The notes beneath the pieces are model-generated. The model worked only from the letters and a program-made list of their open reading frames with translations. It made no database searches and had not been told where the DNA came from. From an uncultured Halomonas sp. (GTDB lineage Bacteria > Pseudomonadota > Gammaproteobacteria > Pseudomonadales > Halomonadaceae), in contig NZ_CANLFS010000001.1 in assembly GCF_947490095.1 (NCBI RefSeq), positions 62,001 to 126,000 on the forward strand: a DNA stretch of 64,000 bases, in the 5' to 3' direction. Both the position numbers and the translations under genes were made by a program. Positions 21,957 through 31,500 of the stretch are shown here, in pieces (position 1 is the first letter of the stretch; each line of letters starts with the position of its first letter).

Positions 21957-23510
21957 TTGGCAGCCCAGGACAGGAATGAAATCGGGTATGGCTGGCTTGC
22001 TAGTTGCTACGATGTCGAGGCAACTCAGCCGTTTCCAGTGATTAGCCATATCGGGCGAACGCGTCATACGCACGAGCATGCTACCGGGCGCCTGGAGACG
22101 TACCTCGAAGCCATGCGTCCGGCCGATACCTTCAGCGCTCATCTCACTTTCGCCCTGAAGCATGAAGGGGTGCACCTGGAATTCCTGGCCCGACTGTTCG
22201 AGGCTATTCCCGGAGAACTGGTGGCCGACTGGGTACGCAGCGAGCCCACCGGGCAATATGCTCGTCGGGCCGGCTTTCTTTATGAATGGCTCACAGGGCA
22301 CTCGCTGGATATTGACGAGGTGGGAGGCAACTATCGCGATATCCTTGATTCCCGATATTACGTCGTCCGCAGCTCACCAGAGCGAAACCGTCGCTGGCGG
22401 ATCAATGACAACCTTCCTGGAACCCCTGACTATTGTCCGCTGGTGCGCAAAACGCCCAATGTCAATGCGATCGCGGGTTACGACCTTGGTGCCCGGCTGG
22501 ATGTCATGGAAGGGGAGTTTGGCGCCGATATCCTGCAGCGCAGCGCCGTTTGGCTGACGATCAGGGAAAGTCGGGCTAGCTTCGTCATCGAGCACGAAGG
22601 AGGTCAACGAGACCGAATTCAGCGGTTTGCAGAGGCCATGGAAACCTATTGCGGTCGCTTGTCGGATCCCCTCAATCAGGATGCGTTGGGCAACCTTCAG
22701 CAATCCATCCTCGGAGTTTCGACGATCGAGCCAGGCCTGCGCCTTTCTCCGGTGTTCGTCGGTAGCCGGTCGGTGCACCACGGTGCGGTGGTGCATTATG
22801 TCTGCCCTCATTGGGACTGGCTCCCTGGCATGCTCGGAGGGCTGCGTCAGTTTCTGCTGACCACGGAAGAAACACCACCTATTCTTCGGGCGGCCGTGGC
22901 GAGCTTCGGCTTCGTCTTTCTTCATCCGCTGGCAGATGGTAATGGGCGGATATCACGCTTTCTGATCAATGACGTGCTGCGACGCGATGGCGTGGTGCCG
23001 GAACCCTTCATCCTTCCGGTATCCGCGGCCATAACCTCGTCGGCGATTCGGCGCGCCGAGTACGATCGAGTTCTCGAACTTTATTCGCGCCCCCTGATGG
23101 ATGCTTTCCGAGAAGCCGTAGACTTCCCCCGGGAACGGTTACGCTATGCGGATGGCATCGAATCAGATTTCGTATTCAAGGCCTATACCCAGGCGGCTCC
23201 GGCATGGCGATATCCTGATCTGACGGCTCAGGTTGAATATCTGGGAGATATTCTTCGCTATACGATCGAATACGAAATGCACGAGCAGGCCATGCTTCAA
23301 CGTGCCTGGCATCAAACACGATTGGCGATCAAAAACTGGCTTGAAGGGCCCGACGATCATATCGATCGGATCATCCGGGCAATTCGCCAAAACGGTCGCG
23401 TTAGCGGCAAGCTAATCAAGGAGTTCCCTGTACTTCAGGATGCCAGCCTGGTGTCACACCTCGAGGCGGAGGTCACAGAGGGGTTTCGCGACTTGATGGC
23501 TCATCGATAG
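21957..23510 (+). CDS. Fic-domain protein (putative AMP/nucleotidyl transferase)
   Basis: 517 residues. The Fic core motif reads HPLADGNGRISR (from about residue 323): the catalytic His, acidic residue, Gly-Asn-Gly-Arg and second Arg are kept, with Leu replacing the usual Phe. Fic enzymes usually transfer AMP onto hydroxyl side chains. An N-terminal segment ALKHEGVHLEFL lies where the autoinhibitory (S/T)xxxE(G/N) helix is expected, but has Ala at the Ser/Thr position. A C-terminal region ending in RVSGKLIKEFPVL resembles a winged helix. The best start is a TTG at 21957, as no ATG is near and the frame opens at 21924. The gene is visibly more A/T-rich than its neighbours, suggesting transfer. 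Confidence 0.82.
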   Translation: MAAQDRNEIGYGWLASCYDVEATQPFPVISHIGRTRHTHEHATGRLETYLEAMRPADTFSAHLTFALKHEGVHLEFLARLFEAIPGELVADWVRSEPTGQYARRAGFLYEWLTGHSLDIDEVGGNYRDILDSRYYVVRSSPERNRRWRINDNLPGTPDYCPLVRKTPNVNAIAGYDLGARLDVMEGEFGADILQRSAVWLTIRESRASFVIEHEGGQRDRIQRFAEAMETYCGRLSDPLNQDALGNLQQSILGVSTIEPGLRLSPVFVGSRSVHHGAVVHYVCPHWDWLPGMLGGLRQFLLTTEETPPILRAAVASFGFVFLHPLADGNGRISRFLINDVLRRDGVVPEPFILPVSAAITSSAIRRAEYDRVLELYSRPLMDAFREAVDFPRERLRYADGIESDFVFKAYTQAAPAWRYPDLTAQVEYLGDILRYTIEYEMHEQAMLQRAWHQTRLAIKNWLEGPDDHIDRIIRAIRQNGRVSGKLIKEFPVLQDASLVSHLEAEVTEGFRDLMAHR

Positions 23511-23538
23511 AAACGTTCCAGCCCGGCGGCCTCGACTT

Positions 23539-23564
23539 GCTGGTGCTAATGGCTGGTGCTAATG
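23539..23564. repeat. Two-copy 13-bp tandem duplication at the yidD 3' end
   Basis: GCTGGTGCTAATG occurs at 23539-23551 and 23552-23564. The second copy contains the yidD stop codon (23559-23561). Confidence 0.8.
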
Positions 23565-23906
23565 GCCGTCATGCCCCGGCGTTCGGGGCCGGAAGTGCTC
23601 ATCGAGCTCGGGGTCCTCGCGGCACAGCGTCTCGCTGGGGCCGCCGGGCACCGGGTCGATGCCGCCTTCGCTACCGGGGTGGCAGCGGGCGATGCGCCGC
23701 GCCGCCAACAGCCCGCCCTTGAGCGGGCCCTGCACCCGGATCGCCTCCACGGCATAGCTGGAGCAGCTCGGCCAGTAGCGACAGCGCGGGCCGAGCAGGG
23801 GGCTCAGGGTGAGCTGATAGAGCCTGACCAGGCCGATCATCATCCCCGCCGCGGCCCGGCGCAGGCCGCGAGCCAGCTTGGCGAGCCAAGCGGCGAGGCA
23901 GGGCAT
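23559..23906 (-). CDS. yidD: Membrane protein insertion efficiency factor YidD
   Basis: A small membrane-associated protein that helps YidC insert inner-membrane proteins. The hallmark block is intact: GLVRLYQLTLSPLLGPRCRY, WPSCSSYAVEAI, GPLKGGLLAARRIARCHP and GGIDPVP. At 115 residues it is longer than the roughly 85 of E. coli, with an extra N-terminal amphipathic stretch and a His/Pro-rich tail. The ATG at 23906 overlaps the hisI stop (TGATG), so translation is coupled. This location, away from rpmH-rnpA-yidC, is unusual for the family. Confidence 0.93.
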   Translation of the reverse strand: MPCLAAWLAKLARGLRRAAAGMMIGLVRLYQLTLSPLLGPRCRYWPSCSSYAVEAIRVQGPLKGGLLAARRIARCHPGSEGGIDPVPGGPSETLCREDPELDEHFRPRTPGHDGH

Positions 23907-24346
23907 CAGGGGGTTCCGTACAGGGTATCGGGGTCGATCAGCGGGGCGCTGGTGATGCGCGCCGCGTCCTTCTCCAGGGCCACGTAGAAGCAGCTGCGAC
24001 GCCCGCTGTGGCAGGCCGGGCCGGTCTGGTCGACCCGCAGCAGCAGCGTATCGCCATCACAGTCCAGGGCGGCCCCCTCGAGATGCTGCTGCTGCCCCGA
24101 GCTCTCTCCCTTGCGCCATAGCTTGCCCCGGGAGCGGGACCAGTAGCAGACGCGACCGGTGCGTAGCGTCTCCTCCAACGCCTCCCGGTTCATCCAGGCC
24201 ATCATCAGCACCTCGCCGCTGTCATGCTGTTGGGCGATGGCGGGAATCAGCCCGTCGGCATTGAATCGAATGGCTTCGAGCACGGCGGCGAGGTCGTGGC
24301 GGCTCTCGGCCGGGGCTCGTTCCAGGGCCTTGAAGGTATCGGACAT
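23906..24346 (-). CDS. hisI: Phosphoribosyl-AMP cyclohydrolase
   Basis: Third step of histidine synthesis, opening the purine ring of PR-AMP; zinc-dependent and cytoplasmic. The 146 residues form a stand-alone HisI without the HisE pyrophosphohydrolase domain. Visible motifs: GEVLMMAWMNREALEETL, GRVCYWSRSRGKLWRKGESS, the metal-binding DCDGD, and CHSGRRSCFY. The ATG at 24346 (MSDTFKAL) was chosen; the longer frame runs into zur. No other his gene is adjacent. In Zur-regulated contexts duplicate HisI proteins can serve under zinc limitation, and zur is the next gene, so a zinc-related role is possible (inference). Confidence 0.92.
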   Translation of the reverse strand: MSDTFKALERAPAESRHDLAAVLEAIRFNADGLIPAIAQQHDSGEVLMMAWMNREALEETLRTGRVCYWSRSRGKLWRKGESSGQQQHLEGAALDCDGDTLLLRVDQTGPACHSGRRSCFYVALEKDAARITSAPLIDPDTLYGTP

Positions 24347-24368
24347 GGCGGGTCTCCGCAGGAAAGGA

Positions 24369-24815
24369 TCAGGCGTGGGGGGCGCAGCAGGCGTCACAGC
24401 GTCCCAGTAGTTCGATGGTCTGGCGCTCCACCCGGAAACCCAGCCCATGGGCGCACTGGGAGAGCTCGGCATTGACGTCATCCAGGTGCAGTTCCTCGAC
24501 GCGGCCACAGAGGCGGCAGATCAGCAGCTGGAAGCCCTGGGAGTGCGCCGGGCAGGGGCAGGCGACATAGGCGTTGAGCGACTCGATGCGATGCACCAGG
24601 CCCTGGGCGATCAGAAACTCCAGGGCACGATAGACCGTCGGCGGACGCGCCGAGGCATGCTCGGCGGCGAGGCGATCGAGCAGCTCATAGGCCTTGAGCC
24701 CGCCCGAGGTGGCGGCAATCATCTCGAGCACGCGGCGGCGAATCGGTGTGAAGCGCACGCCGCGCTCCTGGCATCGCCGCTCCGCCTGAAGCAGCAGGTT
24801 GGGGGTATCGGTCAT
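24369..24815 (-). CDS. zur: Fur-family zinc uptake regulator Zur
   Basis: A zinc-sensing repressor of 148 residues. It has an N-terminal winged helix (RFTPIRRRVLEMI, then PPTVYRALEFLIAQGLVHRI) and a dimerisation domain with structural-zinc Cys pairs CRLCG and CDACC, plus His/Glu residues in EELHLDDV. The Cys pattern and the short C-terminus favour Zur over Fur. It is transcribed towards hisI and yidD, 22 bp upstream of hisI, and probably shares their transcript. No znuABC is visible. Confidence 0.9.
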   Translation of the reverse strand: MTDTPNLLLQAERRCQERGVRFTPIRRRVLEMIAATSGGLKAYELLDRLAAEHASARPPTVYRALEFLIAQGLVHRIESLNAYVACPCPAHSQGFQLLICRLCGRVEELHLDDVNAELSQCAHGLGFRVERQTIELLGRCDACCAPHA

Positions 24816-24880
24816 GGTGCCCGTCGGCTGGTGAAGTCTGGCGTCATTCTACCCAGAGGCGACGAGGCGGGCTACCGCAC

Positions 24881-25855
24881 TCAGGCGCCGGCGGCGGTGG
24901 CGAGCTCACTGCGCCGCGCAAAATGCCGACGCGAGAAGGCGACCCGTTCCTCGGGGGAGACGCCTTCCGGCTGCGCCTCCACCAGGTCCAGGCGCCGCCG
25001 CAGCCCCTCGCCATTGGCCATCTGGATGGCGAGCCCGGGCCGGGCATTGAGCTCCAGCAGCATGGGGCCCTGGTCGCGGTCGAGCACCATGTCGGTACCC
25101 AGGTAGCCCAGCCCGGTCATCTCGTAGCAGCCGGCGGCCAGCAGCAGCAGGGTAGGCCAGTCGGGAATGGCCAGGCTGATCAACTCATGGCCGGTATCCG
25201 GATGATCATGGCGGGTGCGGTCGAACTGGACGCCGCGGATGGCGGTGCCGGTGGCGATGTCGAGCCCCACCCCGACCGCACCCTGGTGCAGGTTGGCCTT
25301 GCCATCCGAGGCGGCGGTGGAGAGGCGCATCATGGCCATCACCGGATAGCCCTTGAAGACGATGACCCGGATGTCCGGCACGCCTTCATAGGTATACGCG
25401 GACAGGCTCTCGTCGAAGTTGATCAGGGCCTCGACCAGCGCCACATCGGGGGCGCCCCCCAGCGAATAGAGGCCGGAGAGGATGTTGGAGACGTGGCGCT
25501 CCACATCGGACAGGCTCATGCGGGCGCCGCTGGGCTTGATGTAATCGCCGCCTTCGACGCGGTCGACCACCAGAATGCCTTTGCCGCCGCTGCCCTTGGC
25601 CGGCTTGATCACGAAGCCGCTCTGGGGCGCGAGCAGCTCGCCGAGGCGCTTGACGCCGAACTGCGTGGACACGGTGCCGATCAAGGCCGGCGTGGTGATC
25701 TCATAGCGCTCGGCCAGCAGCTTCGTCTGCAGCTTGTCATCCACCAGCGGGTAGAGGCGCCGGTTGTTGTAGCGTCCGATATAGCGAATATTGCGCCGGT
25801 TCATGCCGATGATGCCCTTGGCACTCAGCTTGCCGGGGGTCGTCCATTCACCCAT
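24881..25855 (-). CDS. Alpha-L-glutamate ligase-like ATP-grasp enzyme
   Basis: A 324-residue RimK-related ATP-grasp protein that likely joins an amino acid or similar group to an unknown acceptor. ATP-binding motifs are GFVIKPAKGSGGKGILVV (from about residue 82) and the C-terminal metal site LLELNARPGLAIQ. The N-terminal IGRYNNRRLYPLVDDK is typical of the ligase-like subfamily. It is the third gene of a conserved trio with the 7TM and retropepsin-like genes; GAGGAG in the end of the 7TM gene serves as its ribosome-binding site, with a three-base gap between the two. Confidence 0.87.
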   Translation of the reverse strand: MGEWTTPGKLSAKGIIGMNRRNIRYIGRYNNRRLYPLVDDKLQTKLLAERYEITTPALIGTVSTQFGVKRLGELLAPQSGFVIKPAKGSGGKGILVVDRVEGGDYIKPSGARMSLSDVERHVSNILSGLYSLGGAPDVALVEALINFDESLSAYTYEGVPDIRVIVFKGYPVMAMMRLSTAASDGKANLHQGAVGVGLDIATGTAIRGVQFDRTRHDHPDTGHELISLAIPDWPTLLLLAAGCYEMTGLGYLGTDMVLDRDQGPMLLELNARPGLAIQMANGEGLRRRLDLVEAQPEGVSPEERVAFSRRHFARRSELATAAGA

Positions 25856-25858
25856 GCC

Positions 25859-27364
25859 TTACTCCTCGGTGACCGGCTTGAAGCGACGCAGCTCCAGCAG
25901 GCGATAGCCGGTGTAGTTGCCGATCATCAGGATCAGCGCCATCAGGATCAGCTGCACCCCGAGGAAGTTGAAGGTGATATGACGCACCCAGGGGTTATTC
26001 ATCGCCAAAAACGCCAGCACCGCGGTAAACAGGCTGCCGCCGCCCTGAATCAGCACCTCCTTGGGGCCTTCTTCCTCCCACAGGATCGACATGCGCTCGA
26101 TGGTCCAGGCGAGGATGATCATCGGGAAGAAGGTGATGGTCAGCCCGGCATTGAGGCCGAAGCGGTAGGCGAGCACCGAGAACACCGAGATGATGCCGAT
26201 GACCGTGATGATCACCGCCGTCACCCGGGCCACCAACAACAGATTGAGATAGGACAGATAACTGCGGATCACCAGGCCCACCGAGACCACCAGCAAGAAG
26301 CCGATCAGGCCGGTCGCCAGGCTGGTCTGGATAAAGGCCAGGGCGATCAGCACGGGCATGAAGGTACCCGAGGTCTTGATGCCCACCAGGATCCTCAGCA
26401 GTACCACCACCAGCGCACCGATCGGGATCAGCAGGATCGTCTGGAACAGCGCCTGCTCTTCCAGCGGCAGGCTGTGAATCGAGAAATTCAGCAGCGTGTC
26501 ATCGGCGAGCTGATTGCGTACCGCGGCGGCCGCCGGCTGGTTGCGGGCAATCATCGAGAAGTTGACCCGGGAATTGGTGCCGCCTTCCACCTCCAGCACC
26601 GCCTGGCCATTACCCTCCCAGATCAGGAGGTTATCGGGACGCCCCTGGGCGCCGGTGGCCGGGTCGAACAGCGCCCATTGCTCGCCATCGAAGACCTGAA
26701 CCCAGCTGCTGAGGGACTGGCGCCGCCGGCCATCCTCGAGCCGCAGCCCGCTGACTTCCCGGGCACGCACATCGGCCTGGTTAAGCAGGCGAACCAGCAG
26801 GGGCGTGCGCTCGAACTGGGTCAGCAGCAGGCGGGCATTCTCGCCCTGACGCTCTTCGTCGAAGTCATGGAGCAGCTCGCGGGCGAAGGTGAAGGGGTCG
26901 GCGCTGCGGCTCCAGGCGCGCTCGATCAGCTGGGCGGCGGCGGTGTCGTAGGGGCGCTCCCAGACGATGTCACGCTGCGGCGGCGGCGAGGCCAGGCGAG
27001 GAGGGGGGTTGCTCGGGGCCCGCAGAACCTGGGCGGTGTAGTAAAGCTGCTGTGAGCCACTGGCCTCACGGATCGACCATTGAGCGCGCCGAGCCTCGTC
27101 CTTCTCGATGAAGGAGAGGCCGAAGCCCGGTGAGGCGGTGTGTTCGGTAAGCAGGCGAAAGCCTTCCTGGGAAGAGGGCAATGCCATGTCCACCAGCACC
27201 GGCTCACCCAGGGCGGTGAAGTTGACTTGCGCCTCTACCTCCCAGACCTGGCGCTGCTCACCCGGCGTCCAGGGCACCTCGAGCTGATAGTGACGATGCA
27301 GGGTCATGGCCACGCCGGCCAGGAACAGGACGCCAACCAGTAGATAGAAAGGCAGTCGTGACAT
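25859..27364 (-). CDS. Inactive transglutaminase-like protein fused to seven membrane helices
   Basis: 501 residues. One N-terminal helix (about 7-25) leads into an extracytoplasmic region (about 30-305) that contains the transglutaminase-like fold, for example LSSWVQVFDGEQWALFDPAT, without an obvious Cys nucleophile. About seven tightly spaced helices then follow (about 315-490), including FMPVLIALAFIQTSLATGLI. The family is known only as a partner of ATP-grasp and retropepsin-like proteins. Start ATG at 27364 after AAGGAT. It is the middle gene of the trio and presumably sits in the inner membrane, linking the cytoplasmic ligase with the periplasmic lipoprotein. Confidence 0.87.
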   Translation of the reverse strand: MSRLPFYLLVGVLFLAGVAMTLHRHYQLEVPWTPGEQRQVWEVEAQVNFTALGEPVLVDMALPSSQEGFRLLTEHTASPGFGLSFIEKDEARRAQWSIREASGSQQLYYTAQVLRAPSNPPPRLASPPPQRDIVWERPYDTAAAQLIERAWSRSADPFTFARELLHDFDEERQGENARLLLTQFERTPLLVRLLNQADVRAREVSGLRLEDGRRRQSLSSWVQVFDGEQWALFDPATGAQGRPDNLLIWEGNGQAVLEVEGGTNSRVNFSMIARNQPAAAAVRNQLADDTLLNFSIHSLPLEEQALFQTILLIPIGALVVVLLRILVGIKTSGTFMPVLIALAFIQTSLATGLIGFLLVVSVGLVIRSYLSYLNLLLVARVTAVIITVIGIISVFSVLAYRFGLNAGLTITFFPMIILAWTIERMSILWEEEGPKEVLIQGGGSLFTAVLAFLAMNNPWVRHITFNFLGVQLILMALILMIGNYTGYRLLELRRFKPVTEE

Positions 27365-27399
27365 GGGTCATCCTTGGCAGAGAGCGGCTGAGGCTTGGC

Positions 27400-28251
27400 T
27401 CAGCGCTCTTCGTTGTCGGGTTCGGTGTCATTCTGGTCGCGCGCGGCTTCCGATGCCGGGCGACCACCGGGAAATTCGGGGCGCTCGTGGAGATAGTGCT
27501 GGGCCACGTCGACCACGGCGATGTCCAGCAAGAAGCGCCTGCCCAGGATGACCGGGAAGTCGAGATGGGTACGGTCGCTGAGCGTAAACTCCACCGGTTC
27601 GCGAATCGAGCCCAGGGTCATCATCAGCGTCACCACCGGCCGGGATTCCTCGCCGGTCGCCTGAATGACGCGGACGCGGCGCTCGACGGGCGCTTCGATC
27701 CACTCATCGCGCACGGCATCCACGACCACATCCTCATCGTCCAGGCCCAGCTTGAAGCGGATCCAGTTTTCCCCGTCGCGCTCGAAGGGGGTGATCTCGC
27801 TGGCCGACAGCGACGAGGTGTTGGCGCCGGAATCGATGCGGGCCTTGAGATAGGTGCCCACATCGACCAGGCCGATCCATTCGCGACCGCCCAGTACCGT
27901 CTTGTTGGCCAGGCCGTGTTCATCGGCGGCACACTGCTGATTGACGACCACCGGCTCGGCGTCTTCGCTGTTGAGGTCGTCCAGGCGGGCCTGCATCCCC
28001 CGCAACAGGGAGCCGACTTCGCGTATATCGCCGATGAGCACGTCCTGGCGATCCGCGACGCCGGATACCTCGGCGCTCAATTGAGGAGTGTCGCAGCGGG
28101 CGCTCAGGGCATCTTCCATGGCATCCATGCGCTGATGAAAGTCTGCCGGTGCCAGCGTCGGCGCAGGCTCGGGTGTCTCCGCCTGCATGGCACAGCCGGA
28201 GAGCAGGATCACGGATGCTGCAAGAGTCGCATTCAATAGAGGATGGGACAT
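27400..28251 (-). CDS. Retropepsin-like aspartic protease lipoprotein (formerly 'ATP-dependent zinc protease')
   Basis: 283 residues. A lipoprotein signal with lipobox LLSGC ends near residue 20, so it should be anchored in the envelope. The catalytic domain (about 140-270) begins GREWIGLVDVGTYLKARIDS; the DSGA motif at about 160 is the retropepsin-type active site, here followed by NTSSLSA. The family was once called RimK/LysX ATP-dependent zinc protease, but no HExxH-type zinc site is seen. The ATG at 28251 gives the correct signal peptide. A helical linker precedes the protease domain. First gene of the trio. Confidence 0.86.
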   Translation of the reverse strand: MSHPLLNATLAASVILLSGCAMQAETPEPAPTLAPADFHQRMDAMEDALSARCDTPQLSAEVSGVADRQDVLIGDIREVGSLLRGMQARLDDLNSEDAEPVVVNQQCAADEHGLANKTVLGGREWIGLVDVGTYLKARIDSGANTSSLSASEITPFERDGENWIRFKLGLDDEDVVVDAVRDEWIEAPVERRVRVIQATGEESRPVVTLMMTLGSIREPVEFTLSDRTHLDFPVILGRRFLLDIAVVDVAQHYLHERPEFPGGRPASEAARDQNDTEPDNEER

Positions 28252-28528
28252 GGGGCAGGGCAATTCCTTTGAACGGTCCGGCGATAATAAGGAGTCGCCA
28301 AGGGCCTTGTCCAACTCGGCATATTCGAATCATATCCAGGAGCGGCTCCCGGATCCGAGCAACGGTATGACACCATTTAACATAATATACATTATGCGAA
28401 TTATCATGCTACAACCTTGCTAGACTAGACCTGCGTAGACACACTAAACGGCAATGGGTTCGCAGCACGTCGACTTTCCATGATGTGGCTGACAGCTCTT
28501 TCCTATCACAGGTCATGTGGCGAGACAT
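28252..28528. other. Intergenic region between the eCIS cluster end and the retropepsin-like trio
   Basis: No credible gene in 277 bp. It is A/T-rich around 28370-28425 and contains the inverted repeat CATAAT-ATAC-ATTATG (28381-28396), likely an operator or promoter element for the minus-strand trio. No clear terminator with a T tract follows the last eCIS gene. Confidence 0.6.
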
Positions 28529-31500
28529 CTAACCTTTTGCAAGCCATGTGCCCAGGCCGTCTTTGCCGTTTCTGTCGGGCCAGGTATTGATGATCCGTGT
28601 GAGGATGCCTTTGTCCGACGGCGTGGCCAGAAAATCGACGGTGGCGTCGGGCTGGTTGCCGACCCGATCGTAAACCTCGAACAGCACGCGCTCGGATTCA
28701 TCGGCAAATCCTTTATATTGCTTCAGCCGGTTTCCGACAGCCTGCCGCGATCCCAGCCCTTGAGGACTAATTGCAGAGCGAAGCGCTCTAGCGATAAAGT
28801 CAGGAAACCTGGTCGGCGCTACGCGTGTTGAACGCTGCGGCTGAAGACCCTGATCTTCGGGTCGCTGCGCCTGTAAGGTCCGGGTTTCAGACGCCAGGCG
28901 GGCCTTGTCAAAATCATCAGACTCCCCTTTGCCGACCGTGGCGGCGGCCCGGTATGTGGATGCGATGGTGACGTGCTTGGTCAAGCCGCCGATCCGGTTG
29001 AGGTTGGTATCCAGCGCCGCCGCCGTGGCGTCGAACACCGCATCGATCGATTTCAGGCCGTCGTCGCCGGCCTGCAGCTCCGGTGTCGCTTTTACCTCGA
29101 CGACATATTCGATCCACAGTTTGCGGTTATTCACCCAATCCTTGACGAAACTCTCGATACTCTGCTCGTGTTTGGCATTGGCGGCGGCGGTAATCGGGAA
29201 CAGGTTCATCGGCACTCCCGGCCCGCCGACATGATCATTGAGAAGGTGGCCGCGGACGAAACGCGAGTCGGTATCCGAGTAAACCTTCGGGTCGGTCGGC
29301 AGCTGGTCCATCAGCGTCTTCTGACCGGTGGGCCCCGAGCCTTGAGGATGATCCGGCCCCAGAGGCATCGCCCGCATCTTCAGGCCGACATCGCTGCCGC
29401 CCAGCTGGCCGTGTTCAAAAGTAATATTGGTAATATGCCCCGAGTCCAGCCCGCCCGGCACGCCAGTACCGACCAGCGGCTCGCTCAGCGTACGCTCGAA
29501 CTCGGGATTGATCTTGCCGACGACCTTGAACCCCTTTTGAAAATCACCTTCGTAGCCCAGGGACACCAGGCCGAAACGCTTTTTTATGCGCAGGAAATCA
29601 TTGTCGAGTACATCGGTGTCGCTTGCCTTCGCGTTGGCCAGATCAACCATGCGCCCGGCGGCCTCCAGGTCCTGTTTTTCCTGGCTTGGCGTGCGCGGCA
29701 TTGGCGCCGGCGGCTCGTCCAGCATGGCAAGCGTGATCCGGTCGGGATAGCGCGGTTGATCCGAGCCCGGCAATGATCCCTCAGGCACAGCGGCCGGAAT
29801 GTTGCTGTCGGGCGCGGCGGCCTCCTCTACCGATGGGCTGCGCGTGGCTTGCTCCGCGGCCGCGGGTGCCCTATCCGATTCTCTGGACTCTCCGGACGCT
29901 CCCCGCGCGGTTGCACCCTGCCCGCTCGGCGGCCCGCCGGCGGGTTTTTGTGGCCGAGACGGTGCGGATGGCGGTGTCTCTGCCGCGTCCTGTCGCGCCA
30001 CCTGCTCCTGCGGAACCGCGGCGGCGCGCTGTTCGCGTATCTGCCCTTGCCATTCGGCCTTGTTTTCCAAGGCTTCACGCGCGCCGGAAGGCGCTGGCCC
30101 GTCTTTTGGCATCGCGTCCTGAATCAGCCGCTCGGTGTCGATATCGGATGAGCTCATCTCGAGGCTTGGCGGTTCCGGCTGGCCGAAGGTATAGGACATG
30201 TGCGCTTGCAGCCCAAGATCCGGGCCGACCGGCATCACTACCTCGGCCAGGTTCCATTCCTTTTCCCAGACCGTCACCCACAGCGCCTCGATCTCGGCCC
30301 AGGCATTCAACCCCAGCTTCAGCCGTGCCCCGGCGGCAAGCGTCGCCGTTCCTTCAATGCCCCAATCACCATCGGCATAGTCCAGAGACGGCACCACCGA
30401 AACCGCGCCATACAGCCCGGCGGTACCGACTCCCTCGATACCGCCGGTCAGTGACCCCAGCACAACGTCAACCCCCAGGCCGGCACCGAAGGCGACGTAA
30501 CCTTCCACGAAAGCCGGCATATACAGCTCGCCGGTAACGGTGAAGGACGGGTCACCTTCGGCCGCGCCGAGGGTATAGGAGCCTTCGACCCGGATATTGC
30601 GGAACACGCCCGGGCCGACCCCGGCCCGAACACCTGCCCGAACACGGATCACTGCGACGAGGATGGCCCATAGCGGTATGTTCTGTGAATGCCGGAACAG
30701 CTCGCGCTCCATGCGCTGTTCGGGGAAGAGTTCCAGCGGCTCGGTCACTTCGATCACGCCGGAAACGTCGACGGCGCCTTCCGGCAGGATGCGAGCGGTC
30801 AGTGTGCCCTGAAGCCGCGGCATCAACTGCGCCGTCACTGTGCCTTCGCCGCCAAGCTGCAGCGCGCCTGCGTCGGTCTGCGCGACGCTGACAGTGATCG
30901 ACCCCGACAGCTTGCCGTCGTCGGCGCTGAAATCAAGCGTGGTATCGCCCGACCAGCGATTCTGCGCATAGCGCACCGTCACTGTGCCATCGAGCCCGGG
31001 TAACAGCGCGGTGTCCACCGGGACCTGCATCTCTCCCGATATCTGGCTTTCGCTGTAGCCGATATGCGCCGTGACCGGATTCAGGCCGGGAATGGTGAGT
31101 TCCACGTCACCGCCAAATGAAAACGTTCCGGTTTCGGAATAGGCGGCGGTAAAATCGCCGGTGCCGGCGGGACCAAGGTCAACCTTGGCGGACCCTTCGA
31201 CACCCACGCGCCCGGTCTCGGACAGGCTTGCGGTAATGGTCGGATTCTGCACCGGCAGGCCGTCGGGAAAGTCGCCGGCTCTCAGTTTGACAGACCCCGA
31301 GACACTGCCATCGCGGATTCTCACCTCGCCCGAAGCCTCTTCCAGACCCGGAATCGACAGGTTGAATGTGCCCAGGCCAGCAAAGCCCCTGGCGCTGACA
31401 TCGGCCTGCTTGATGGCGACGCTGCCCAACCCCGAATAGGCGGCGGTAAAGTCCTCGATACCGCCCGATGGCGCCCCGTTCATGTAGGCCAGGTTCAGGG

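Noticed and set aside
24923-27055. 710-codon open frame opposite the ATP-grasp and 7TM genes
   Set aside because: It spans two convincing minus-strand genes and is His/Gln/Asp-rich, as expected of an antisense shadow.
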